Source: Xanthomonas vesicatoria ATCC 35937 (lineage in GTDB: Bacteria; Pseudomonadota; Gammaproteobacteria; Xanthomonadales; Xanthomonadaceae). Taken from it: a DNA stretch of 64,000 nt. Where the stretch lies: assembly GCF_001908725.1 (NCBI RefSeq), contig NZ_CP018725.1:1674001-1738000 (forward strand), read 5' to 3'. A program made the position numbers and the translations under genes. How positions within the stretch are numbered: the first letter of the stretch is position 1; each line of letters starts with the position of its first letter. A model generated the notes under the pieces. The model was not told where the DNA came from, searched no databases, and was given only the letters and a program-made list of their open reading frames with translations. Positions 1-7,800 of the stretch are shown here, in pieces.

Positions 1-451
1 CTGCACCACTGGCGACCTGGCGCCCATTGGCATACAGCGTCAAACGGCCACCTTGTGCCACCGCAGCCATGTGCGTCCACGTGCCGGGTGGCAGCGGCTG
101 CTTGCTGCGCAACACGGTGTCGGCGCCCTGCACAAAGCCAAGCTTGCCGTTATCGATCGCAAAGTAGCGGCCAGCATCGTGCGGAGCGCCGATGCCGGCA
201 ATCAACGCTGCACCGGTCGTTGCACGCGATGGACGCACCCAGCCCGACACGCTCCAGTCTGCGTTGGCGGCGAGCAACGGCGTATCGGCGGCGAACTTCT
301 TGGCCAATCCCATCCCGCCCGCAAGCACGCGGACATCGTAAGGGCCTGGCGGGGCCATCTCGGCAGGCGCAGCCTCCACTGCGGTCCAACCGAGGCAACC
401 ACACAACAACCACAGCGCTCCACGGCGGAACGCCTTGCGAACCATCAGCAT
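1..451 (-). CDS. LamG-like domain exported protein (5' part, cut by window edge)
   Basis: This is the N-terminal 150 or so residues of a leftward gene that runs off the window. The start at 451 is preceded by a GGGAGAGG ribosome site at good spacing; a second ATG lies two codons downstream. The protein begins with a signal peptide (basic MLMVRKAFRRG, then a hydrophobic stretch, ending near AVEAAPA). From about residue 55 it shows a concanavalin-like/LamG fold pattern: DWSVSGWVRPS, then GRYFAIDNGKLGFV, then GTWTHMAAVAQGGRLTLYANG. LamG domains bind or accompany glycans, so a secreted carbohydrate-related protein is a fair guess. The catalytic part, if any, lies outside the window. The gene is divergent from the GH97 glycosidase, which supports shared control. 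Confidence 0.75.
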   Translation of the reverse strand, partial: MLMVRKAFRRGALWLLCGCLGWTAVEAAPAEMAPPGPYDVRVLAGGMGLAKKFAADTPLLAANADWSVSGWVRPSRATTGAALIAGIGAPHDAGRYFAIDNGKLGFVQGADTVLRSKQPLPPGTWTHMAAVAQGGRLTLYANGRQVASGA

Positions 452-594
452 TAGAGGCCTCTCCCAAGCTCTACTGCCACACAACGGTGCACACCACATC
501 GACGCAAGCGGCGTCATATCCAGCGGACATGACGCAGTCGTATTCAGTGATGCCGCCCGTGGCTGCCGCCCCTGTTTCAGCGGCCATGGTGCGA

Positions 595-606
595 GGTAAC
601 GTTACC
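595..606. promoter_or_regulatory. Perfect palindrome GGTAACGTTACC, LacI-type operator candidate
   Basis: A perfect 12-base palindrome with a central CG lies 64 bases upstream of the GH97 start, inside the 218-base divergent promoter region. LacI/GalR family operators are typically even palindromes with central CG, so a sugar-responsive repressor is plausible. No LacI-family gene is in this window. Confidence 0.5.
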
Positions 607-669
607 CCAAGGCGATATCGACGACAACACTTTCTGCGTTAGGGTTGGTGCTCCCAGGAGGAGGGACTC

Positions 670-2634
670 ATGCGAAACCTGATCCAGTCCGCACTACCGG
701 CGGCATACGTATTGCTGTGTGTGATCGCAGCGCCTGCAGCCGCGCAGCGCCTGCGCGTGCAATCGCCCGATGCACGTACCGAAGTGGAATTCACCCTGCG
801 CGACGGCGGCGTCCCCAGCTATCGCGTGCTGTACCGCAACACGTTGGTGCTCGACGATGCACCGCTCGGGCTGGATCTTGGCAAGGCCGGCAAACTTGGC
901 CGCGGCATGACCGTGCAGGACAGCAGCACCGACACGCACGACAGCACGTTCACGTTACCGGTTGGCAAGACCCAGCAGGCGCGCGATCACTATCGTCAGT
1001 TGCGCGTGCAGCTAGCCGATCAACAAGAGCGCAGGCTCACGGTGGAATTGCGCGCCTACGACGATGGCGTCGCGTTGCGCTACGTACTGCCCGATGCCGG
1101 GGAGGTCCGCATCCGCGACGAACTCACCGGCTTTGCGTTTCCGCGCGACTACCCCTGCTGGACCTTGAACCTGGGCCGGTTCGGAACCAGCCACGAGGGC
1201 GAGTACGACGCGATTGCCGCGTCCAAACTGCGCCCGCACAATCTGCTGGAGTTACCACTGGTGTGCCAGACCGATGCACGCGGCACCACGCTGGCGATCG
1301 GCGAGGCGAATCTGCGCGACTACGCAGGCCTGTATCTGACCGGCCGTGCCGATGGTGGATTGGGCGTGTCGGCGAAGTTATCGCCACGTCTGGACGACCC
1401 CAAGCTGGCGGTCAGTCTCGATGCGAAAGGACGCGATTTCGCAACGCCGTGGCGGGTGATCATGCTCGGCGACAGCCCGGTGAGCCTGATCGAATCCAAC
1501 CTGATTTCCGCGCTCAATCCACCGCCGGCGTTCGATGCGGGCTGGGTGCGTGCGGGCAAATCGGCGTGGGACTGGTGGTCGGGCAACCTTGCTAGCGGGG
1601 TGGAACAGCCCGGCATGAACACCGCCACGATCCAGCGTTACATCGATCATGCGCAGCAGTTGAAGCTGCAATACATGCTGATCGACGACGGTTGGTATTA
1701 CGGCAGCACCGGTGACGGGCAATACAACAGCGATGCCGATATTCGCCGCCCGGTAGAGCAGCTCGACCTGCAAGGCCTGGTGGCCTACGCACGCAAGCGC
1801 GACGTGGGATTGTGGCTATGGGCGCACTGGCGCGCACTCGATGCGCACATGGACGAGGCGCTGGCGTGGTATCAAGAAATCGGCATCAAGGGCATCAAGG
1901 TCGACTTCATGGACCGCGATGACCAGCAGATGGTGGACTTCTACCACCGTCTGCTAAGCAAGGCGGCCGAACACAAGCTGCTCGTCGACTTGCACGGTGC
2001 GTACCACCCGACCGGCCTGACTCGCACCTATCCCAACTATCTGACCCAGGAAGGTGTGCTCGGCGCCGAGTACAACAAATGGACAACACGCATCACCGCC
2101 ACGCATAACCTCACGCTGCCGTTCACGCGCATGCTGCTCGGGCCGATGGACTACACGCCGGGCGGCTTTCGCAATGTACGCCCGGCCGAGTTCAAGATGC
2201 AGCACATCGCGCCGCAGGTGATGACCACCCGTGCGCAGCAGCTGGCGATGTTCGTCGTCTACGAGAGCCCGTTCGCGGTGGTGGCGGACAGCCCCCAGCA
2301 ATACGAAAACGTGCCCGCAGCGCAGTTCCTGCGCGATGTCCCGGCAAGCTGGGACGAAACCCGCGCCCTGGAGGGCGCCATCGGCGATCACATCGCACTG
2401 GCGCGGCGTAGCGGCAAGGACTGGTATGTTGGTGCGATGACCAACGAGCAGGCGCGTACGTTGAACGTGCCGTTGTCGTTCCTGGACAAGGGCCGCTGGA
2501 CCGCAACAATTTATGCCGACGGCCAGGCGCCGACCGAAGTCAGCATCGAAACTCGCAAGCTCACCCGCGACGACAGCCTGCAACTGAAACTGGCTGCAAG
2601 CGGCGGCGCTGCAGTGCGGCTGCAGAAGGAATAA
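670..2634 (+). CDS. Glycoside hydrolase family 97 (retaining, alpha-galactosidase-like)
   Basis: An exported 654-residue glycosidase. The signal peptide spans residues 1-25 (ends PAAAQ). Family order is visible: N-terminal beta-sandwich to about residue 290, a TIM barrel (MLIDDGWYYG, GIKGIKVDFMDRDDQ, LVDLHGAYHPTGL), then a C-terminal beta domain. Asp412 in KVDFMD sits where retaining GH97 enzymes carry the nucleophile (Asp415 in Bacteroides BtGH97b), and Glu461 in QEGVLGAEYNKW matches its acid/base Glu464, both offset by three. Inverting SusB-type members lack that Asp. So a retaining enzyme acting on alpha-galactosides is likelier than an alpha-glucosidase; the substrate remains inferred. 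The ribosome site AGGAGGAGGG precedes the ATG. Confidence 0.88.
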   Translation: MRNLIQSALPAAYVLLCVIAAPAAAQRLRVQSPDARTEVEFTLRDGGVPSYRVLYRNTLVLDDAPLGLDLGKAGKLGRGMTVQDSSTDTHDSTFTLPVGKTQQARDHYRQLRVQLADQQERRLTVELRAYDDGVALRYVLPDAGEVRIRDELTGFAFPRDYPCWTLNLGRFGTSHEGEYDAIAASKLRPHNLLELPLVCQTDARGTTLAIGEANLRDYAGLYLTGRADGGLGVSAKLSPRLDDPKLAVSLDAKGRDFATPWRVIMLGDSPVSLIESNLISALNPPPAFDAGWVRAGKSAWDWWSGNLASGVEQPGMNTATIQRYIDHAQQLKLQYMLIDDGWYYGSTGDGQYNSDADIRRPVEQLDLQGLVAYARKRDVGLWLWAHWRALDAHMDEALAWYQEIGIKGIKVDFMDRDDQQMVDFYHRLLSKAAEHKLLVDLHGAYHPTGLTRTYPNYLTQEGVLGAEYNKWTTRITATHNLTLPFTRMLLGPMDYTPGGFRNVRPAEFKMQHIAPQVMTTRAQQLAMFVVYESPFAVVADSPQQYENVPAAQFLRDVPASWDETRALEGAIGDHIALARRSGKDWYVGAMTNEQARTLNVPLSFLDKGRWTATIYADGQAPTEVSIETRKLTRDDSLQLKLAASGGAAVRLQKE

Positions 2635-2666
2635 GCGTGGCGGTCGATTCGCGATAGGACAACATT

Positions 2667-2691
2667 CCCCCTCTTCTATCGGGAGAGGGGG
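2667..2691. terminator. Hairpin downstream of GH97 gene
   Basis: CCCCCTCT at 2667-2674 pairs perfectly with AGAGGGGG at 2684-2691 over a 9-base loop, 33 bases after the GH97 stop. No T-run follows, so it may be a weak or Rho-assisted terminator or a dispersed hairpin repeat. Confidence 0.45.
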
Positions 2692-3344
2692 CTGCGGATG
2701 CTGCGGTAAGTTGCAGGGACGGCCCCTGCTATCGCACTTGAACTCTTGGGTGACAGATCGACAGCAATTGGACTTGCTGAAGACCGCAGCTCCACGTGCG
2801 CGATCGTGCGCACCGTTGCGCAGCGGCACTGCGCCGCCTGTCGCCAAGTGCGTTTGCGCATCGGACATCGGCTTGGCGCGCTGCGCTTGCCGTACACCTG
2901 GCAGCACCTAACGATGCATGCGGAAATTTTTCCAGCATCGATTTAGGATGCGCACCCCCTCACCGCAGGCGTGCGCTACCGGCTCCAGTCGTGCACATTC
3001 CTGCAACGTGATGGCGCGGCCTGCACGGTTCGCCGCGTGCGGGGCGTTTCATTTCGGCGCCCGGACATACCCGCATGAGGCTTCGTCCCCGGCGACCGAT
3101 CGATCGGCCGCACCGTTGTTGCGCTCGCCATGGCATCGCAGTGCCGCGAGTCTTGTAGGCACGCCGCCATCGCCTTCCATCTCGGCTGCAGATAATCGAC
3201 GTATCGATATGCTGATGACGCCACTATCGTGCACACGTGCCACCGCTTTGTGCGCCCAAGTGGTGGGGACTTATCGACGTGCCCAATACAGAGCACCCAT
3301 CACGGCAAAAGCGCTTGCGCATGGGTGCTTGCGTGGCAAGAGGT
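2692..3344. other. Intergenic region without a supported gene
   Basis: About 650 bases between the GH97 hairpin and the 3' hairpins of the esterase operon. Short open frames exist on both strands. None has a ribosome site, a recognisable domain or a convincing protein composition. I see nothing further here. Confidence 0.6.
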
Positions 3345-3399
3345 CCTTGCCAGCTTCACAGCTGGCAGGGACGCATCGCTTCCATTGCCAGGGCAATGG
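3345..3399 (-). terminator. Two tandem hairpins after the carboxylesterase gene
   Basis: Reading left from the esterase stop (3408) come CCATTGCC/GGCAATGG (3382-3399, 2-base loop) and then CCTTGCCAGCT/AGCTGGCAGGG (3345-3370, 4-base loop, one wobble pair). They are 11 bases apart. Neither is followed by a clear T-run. They may terminate or stabilise the 3' end of the three-gene transcript. Confidence 0.5.
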
Positions 3400-3407
3400 A
3401 CGCCGGC

Positions 3408-4919
3408 TTACGGCAAATCCACATCTGCGCAAACAGCAGGGCGCGCATCCTTGATCTGCTGCACGCCACGCGCATCGAACTGCAGCGCGGCATGCTTCGG
3501 CGCGAAGGCCGGCCACGCGGGCAAGCCCTTGGCGTTGGGATTGCCACGCTGCACGAATGCCGCCCAATAGCGTTGCAGGCTCACCGGCGGCTGGCCGATG
3601 GGCAGGTTCTTGAACAGGAACGGCAGCTCGGCGCTGTGGGTCACCTGCCCGCCCGGCGCGGCGGTGTCGAACACGTAATGCCATACCGGCACGCCAAGCG
3701 CGGCCTGGCGCTGGGCGACAGTCACCGCCGGGCAGCGGAAGGTGAGATCGGTGGACAGCTGCATCGCCGCGTTGCCCTGACGCTCTGCACGTTGCGCCGC
3801 ATGCGTGCGTTGCGCCTGCAAGACAGCCTCGGCGCGGTCGGGATAGTCGCGACGCAGGCGCGCCTGTGCGCCCTGATCGCCACCGTAGGTGAGCTCCTGC
3901 ACCACGTAGCCGATCAACAGCGGCACCTTGGCCTGCGCGCCACCGGCCAGCAGCTCGGCAGGGGCGCGCGGCAGCACGCGCCCATCGACGACGGCTTGCA
4001 GCCAGATGTAGCCGTCGTCGTCCAGGGCCGGCACGTCCACGCCCTGTCCGGCCTTGAGCAATTGCTCCACCGGCAACGCGCGCAATTGGCTCAGCCGCGT
4101 GGCGGCATCGTCGATCCCGGCGCGTTTGGCGATGGCAACGCCCAGGGCGCGATTGTCGTCCAGGCTGCGCGCCGGCAGCCCGAAACCGGCGGTCCCACTT
4201 TGTTCGATCGCGGCAGAAAACAAGCCACGCGCGAGCGGGCTGAGCATCAGCAAGCCCACGTCCTGGCCGCCGGCCGACTGCCCGGCAATCGTGACTCGCG
4301 CGGGGTCGCCGCCGAACTGCGCGATGTTGTCGCGCACCCAACGCAGTGCGGCAATCTGATCGAGCAATGCGTAGTTGCCGGCCGCTTCGTTGTCGCCATC
4401 GCGCAGTTCCGGCAGCGACAGGAAGCCCAACGCGCCCAGCCGGTATTGCAGCGTCACCACCAGCATGTTTTGCGCAACAAGATTGGTGGGCAGATGCCCA
4501 TCCGCACCGCCGGCCACATTGGCGCCGCCATGGATCCACACGAACACCGGTAGCGGCTTGGCCGGCTGCAATGCCGGCGTCTGCACTTCCACATACAGGC
4601 AGTCTTCGGTGCCACGGCTGGCCATGGCGTTGTTCCAGCCCAGCGCTGGCTGTACGCACGGAGTCGCCGCGTGCGTGGCATCGCGCGCCTGCGACCAGGC
4701 GGCGACCGGTTGCGGTGGGCGCCAGCGCAACGCACCCAACGGCGGCGCAGCGAACGGGATCGCACGGAACACCGCACTGCCGTCGTCCTGCCATTGCCCA
4801 TGTACCACACCATGATCGGTGCGCACTTCCGGCGCCGTTGGCGGAGCGCTGGATGCAGCAGCAACCGCGCTGCCACTCAACGTGCAGATGGCAGCAAGCA
4901 AGCAGGCAGACAGGCGCAT
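3408..4919 (-). CDS. Exported type-B carboxylesterase
   Basis: A 503-residue alpha/beta hydrolase of the COesterase family. The signal peptide is MRLSACLLAAICTLSGSAVAA. Family landmarks: FVWIHGGANVAGG (oxyanion loop), FGGDPARVTIAGQSAGG (nucleophilic Ser in GQSAG), a candidate catalytic Glu in VVQELTYGG, and His in THSAELPFLF. It likely hydrolyses carboxylic esters in the periplasm; the natural substrate cannot be told. The start was chosen because the ATG at 4919 shares its A with the upstream gene's stop (TGATG) and gives a clean signal peptide; the upstream extension lacks one. Last gene of a three-gene operon. Confidence 0.85.
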   Translation of the reverse strand: MRLSACLLAAICTLSGSAVAAASSAPPTAPEVRTDHGVVHGQWQDDGSAVFRAIPFAAPPLGALRWRPPQPVAAWSQARDATHAATPCVQPALGWNNAMASRGTEDCLYVEVQTPALQPAKPLPVFVWIHGGANVAGGADGHLPTNLVAQNMLVVTLQYRLGALGFLSLPELRDGDNEAAGNYALLDQIAALRWVRDNIAQFGGDPARVTIAGQSAGGQDVGLLMLSPLARGLFSAAIEQSGTAGFGLPARSLDDNRALGVAIAKRAGIDDAATRLSQLRALPVEQLLKAGQGVDVPALDDDGYIWLQAVVDGRVLPRAPAELLAGGAQAKVPLLIGYVVQELTYGGDQGAQARLRRDYPDRAEAVLQAQRTHAAQRAERQGNAAMQLSTDLTFRCPAVTVAQRQAALGVPVWHYVFDTAAPGGQVTHSAELPFLFKNLPIGQPPVSLQRYWAAFVQRGNPNAKGLPAWPAFAPKHAALQFDARGVQQIKDARPAVCADVDLP

Positions 4920-5821
4920 CACAGCTCTCCGGGATTGACGCGTGCGCGCCACGCGGCTTGGAAGACAGCGGTGGCGGAAGCCACGTTGAGACTTTCCACC
5001 AGCCCGCTGCCGCGGATGGACAACTGCAGATCGCAATCGCGTGCGAACTGACGGTCCATGCCCTCGCTTTCGGCACCCATGACGTACACCAGGCGCTGCG
5101 GCAACGCGGCAGCAAACACATCCTGCCCGCCCTCGACCAGGGTGGCGGCCACCGCAAATCCGGTCTGACGCAGTTGCGTCATCGCCAGCGGGGCCTCTGG
5201 TAGTTGCACAAGCGGCACGGCTTCGGCGCCGCCTTCGGCCACGCGTGCGGCAGCGCCGGACAGGCCTAGCGTGGAGCCGGCCGGCAGCAGCAGGCCCGCC
5301 ACTCCAAAGTGCGCCGACGAGCGCAGGATCGCGCCGAAGTTATGCGGGTTGCCCACGCCATCCAGCCACAGCGCCAGCACCGGGCCTTGCGGCAGCGCCG
5401 CCAGCCACTCCTGCAACGGCTGCGGCGATACCCGCAGCACCTCGGCCACCACGCCTTCATGGTGCGTGCTTGCGGCCAGCTTGCTGAGATCGGCGTCTTC
5501 CACCACGCGGTAGCCAATGCGCTGTGCGACGCACCAGGCCAGCAAGGCCTTGAATTGCGGGATGCGCGCCTCGGTCAGGTAGAGCTTGCGCAGCGCCTGC
5601 GGACGCGCCTTGAACACGGCCTGCACCGCATTGATGCCGTACAGGCGCAGCTCGCGCGCGGTGTTTGCGTTGGCAGCGGCCGGTGCGGCGGCGGTACGTG
5701 CCGCAGGCGCAGCCGGCGCGGGTGCGCGTGGCGCCGCACGGCCCCATGGGTTGAGCGGCGTAGCGCCGCTGCCGCTGGTGTCGCGTGGCGGTCGTGCGCC
5801 ACGTCCATCATGCTGTTTCAT
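4919..5821 (-). CDS. TrmH-family (SpoU) RNA 2'-O-methyltransferase
   Basis: A 300-residue SAM-dependent SPOUT methyltransferase, presumably methylating ribose in rRNA or tRNA. After a disordered Ala/Pro-rich N-terminus (about residues 1-55) comes the RNA-binding SpoU substrate-binding domain (LRLYGINAVQAVF). The catalytic knot domain follows: motif 1 NPHNFGAILRSSAHFG, motif 2 YVMGAESEGM, motif 3 IRGSGLVESLNVASATAVF. The family resembles RlmB/TrmH. The long low-complexity N-terminus and the absence of close RlmB features leave the exact target nucleotide open. The start overlaps the AGCS stop by four bases (ATGA) and the stop overlaps the esterase start (TGATG), so all three genes are probably co-translated. 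Confidence 0.85.
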   Translation of the reverse strand: MKQHDGRGARPPRDTSGSGATPLNPWGRAAPRAPAPAAPAARTAAAPAAANANTARELRLYGINAVQAVFKARPQALRKLYLTEARIPQFKALLAWCVAQRIGYRVVEDADLSKLAASTHHEGVVAEVLRVSPQPLQEWLAALPQGPVLALWLDGVGNPHNFGAILRSSAHFGVAGLLLPAGSTLGLSGAAARVAEGGAEAVPLVQLPEAPLAMTQLRQTGFAVAATLVEGGQDVFAAALPQRLVYVMGAESEGMDRQFARDCDLQLSIRGSGLVESLNVASATAVFQAAWRARVNPGEL

Positions 5822-7311
5822 CGTTGTGTCCAGAAATCCGCGTTCTTGATGCCAAGCGGAACCGGATCGAAGACCGGATCCAGCCCCTGGCGTTTTTGCC
5901 GTTCGTAATCCTTCAAGGCCAGCAACGCCGGCTTGTGCAGGATCAGGATGGCGATGATGTTGAGCCAGGCCATGACGCCGACGCCGATGTCGCCAAGCGC
6001 CCAGGCCAGCTGCGCATTATGGAACGCGCCGAAGATCACCATGCCCAGGATGCCCAGGCGCAGCAGCAGTACGGTGAATGGGCGGCGGCGGTTGCCATTG
6101 ACGTAGCTGAGGTTGGTTTCGGCCATGTAGTAATAGGCCATGATGGTGGTGAAGGCGAAGAAGAACAGCGCCAGCGCCACAAAGCCCGCCCCCCAGCCCG
6201 GTAGCACCGATTCCACCGCCGCCTGTGCATAGCCCGGGCCTTCTTCCACCCCGCTCAGGCCGGCATATAGGCCAGGCTTGGCACCGTCGGGCGCGTACAC
6301 GTTGTACTTGCCGGTGGTCAGGATCAGGAACGCGGTGGCGGTGCACACCATCATGGTGTCGAAGTAGATCGCAAACGCCTGCACATACCCCTGCTTGGCC
6401 GGATGCGACACCTCTGCCGCGGCCGCGGCATGCGGCCCGGTGCCCTGCCCGGCTTCGTTCGCGTAGATGCCGCGCTTGACACCCCATTCCACCGCCAGCC
6501 CCAACAAGGCACCGAACGCGGCATGGCTGCCGAAGGCACTGCTGAAGATGGTGGCGAACATGTCCGGCACGCGCTCGGCGTTGAGCACCATGATGACCAG
6601 CGCCATCAGGATGTAGCCCATCGCCATGAACGGCACCACGATTTCGGCGAAGTTGGCGATGCGCTTGACGCCGCCGAAGATGATCACCGCTAACATGCAC
6701 GCCACCAGGATGCCGATGCCCAGCTTGGCCGCATCGCGCATCGGCAGGCCCATCCACTGCCCGTCCATCGCACCGCACAGGCTGGTGCCACGGCAGGCGT
6801 TGATGGCGCTGTCGGCAATCGCATTGGCCTGGACGCCCGGCATCAGAAACCCGGTAGCGATGATGGTGGCCACCGCGAAGGTGAGCGCGTACCACTTCAG
6901 ACCCATCGCCTTTTCGATGTAGTACGCTGGGCCGCCGCGGTAGCGGCCTTCGGCATCCTTGATCTTGTAGATCTGCGCCAGCGTCGATTCCACGTACGAG
7001 GTGGACGCGCCGAGGAACCCCATCACCCACATCCAGAAGATCGCCCCCGGCCCACCGAAGGCAATGGCGGTGGCGACACCGGCGATGTTGCCGATGCCGA
7101 TACGCCCGGCCATCGACATCGCCAGCGCCTGGAACGAGGACACCCCGGCATCGGACTTCTGCCCGCCCACGGTGAGACGGATCATTTCCACGAACCCGCG
7201 TACCTGCATGAAACGGGTGCGGATGGTGAAGTACACGCCCGCCCCCAGGCACATGAAGATCAGCGCCTTGCTCCAGACGATGCCGTTGATGCCATTGATG
7301 AGTGCTTCCAC
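5818..7311 (-). CDS. Alanine/glycine:cation symporter (AGCS family)
   Basis: A 497-residue inner-membrane sodium (or proton) symporter for alanine or glycine, with about ten hydrophobic segments. Family signatures are clear: NGINGIVWSKALIFMCLGAG at the N-terminus, ALAMSMAGRIGIGNIAGVATA, AIFWMWVMGFLGASTSYVES, and NEAGQGTGPHAAAAAEVSHP. Length fits the family. It is the first gene of an operon with an RNA methyltransferase and an exported esterase, a combination with no obvious metabolic link. The ATG at 7311 follows GGGGAGATTGCGTGG, an acceptable ribosome site. Confidence 0.9.
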   Translation of the reverse strand: MEALINGINGIVWSKALIFMCLGAGVYFTIRTRFMQVRGFVEMIRLTVGGQKSDAGVSSFQALAMSMAGRIGIGNIAGVATAIAFGGPGAIFWMWVMGFLGASTSYVESTLAQIYKIKDAEGRYRGGPAYYIEKAMGLKWYALTFAVATIIATGFLMPGVQANAIADSAINACRGTSLCGAMDGQWMGLPMRDAAKLGIGILVACMLAVIIFGGVKRIANFAEIVVPFMAMGYILMALVIMVLNAERVPDMFATIFSSAFGSHAAFGALLGLAVEWGVKRGIYANEAGQGTGPHAAAAAEVSHPAKQGYVQAFAIYFDTMMVCTATAFLILTTGKYNVYAPDGAKPGLYAGLSGVEEGPGYAQAAVESVLPGWGAGFVALALFFFAFTTIMAYYYMAETNLSYVNGNRRRPFTVLLLRLGILGMVIFGAFHNAQLAWALGDIGVGVMAWLNIIAILILHKPALLALKDYERQKRQGLDPVFDPVPLGIKNADFWTQR

Positions 7312-7800
7312 GCAATCTCCCCGAGTGCTGGATCGTGAACCCCAACGCCGTGGGGAGTGGGTCGATTCTGGCCGAAAGCGCCGCGCGATGCGACGTACGT
7401 GCGTGGTGCGCGGTCAGCGCGCGACACCGTGCCGGCTGAGCATCTGCGATCGTGCGCCATCGTGGGGCATCGGGACGGCATGCCGCATGCCCTGTGCACC
7501 GACGCCGGTGGTGTGCGGCAGCTGTCGCCAGGCGCATCCCGAGCACGGAGGAATTCAACGAAACGCTGCGTTATTGCCGTCACCGCATCGAAGCGACCGG
7601 CGTGCAGTTACGTCGGAACGCGCATGCGCAGGCAACAGACCGTAAGGACTTCGACGAGGTTGTGCTGACCGAGAGCGGATCCACGTCGCGGGCGTTCGTG
7701 GGATGCGTGCGGGGACGCTGCATCCAGAACCGGCGTGTGCGCGTGGCACATGCCGGTTCCGTGCACCAATCGCGGCATTGCGGCCGCGTTGTGGGCCGCC
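7312..7800. other. Intergenic region, promoter of AGCS operon and 3' end of M1 gene
   Basis: 489 bases between two leftward genes. The part next to 7311 must carry the AGCS operon promoter. Near 7779-7802 a GC-rich GGCCGC/GCGGCC-type stem could end the M1 transcript. I found no gene, tRNA or riboswitch-like fold I would defend. Confidence 0.5.
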
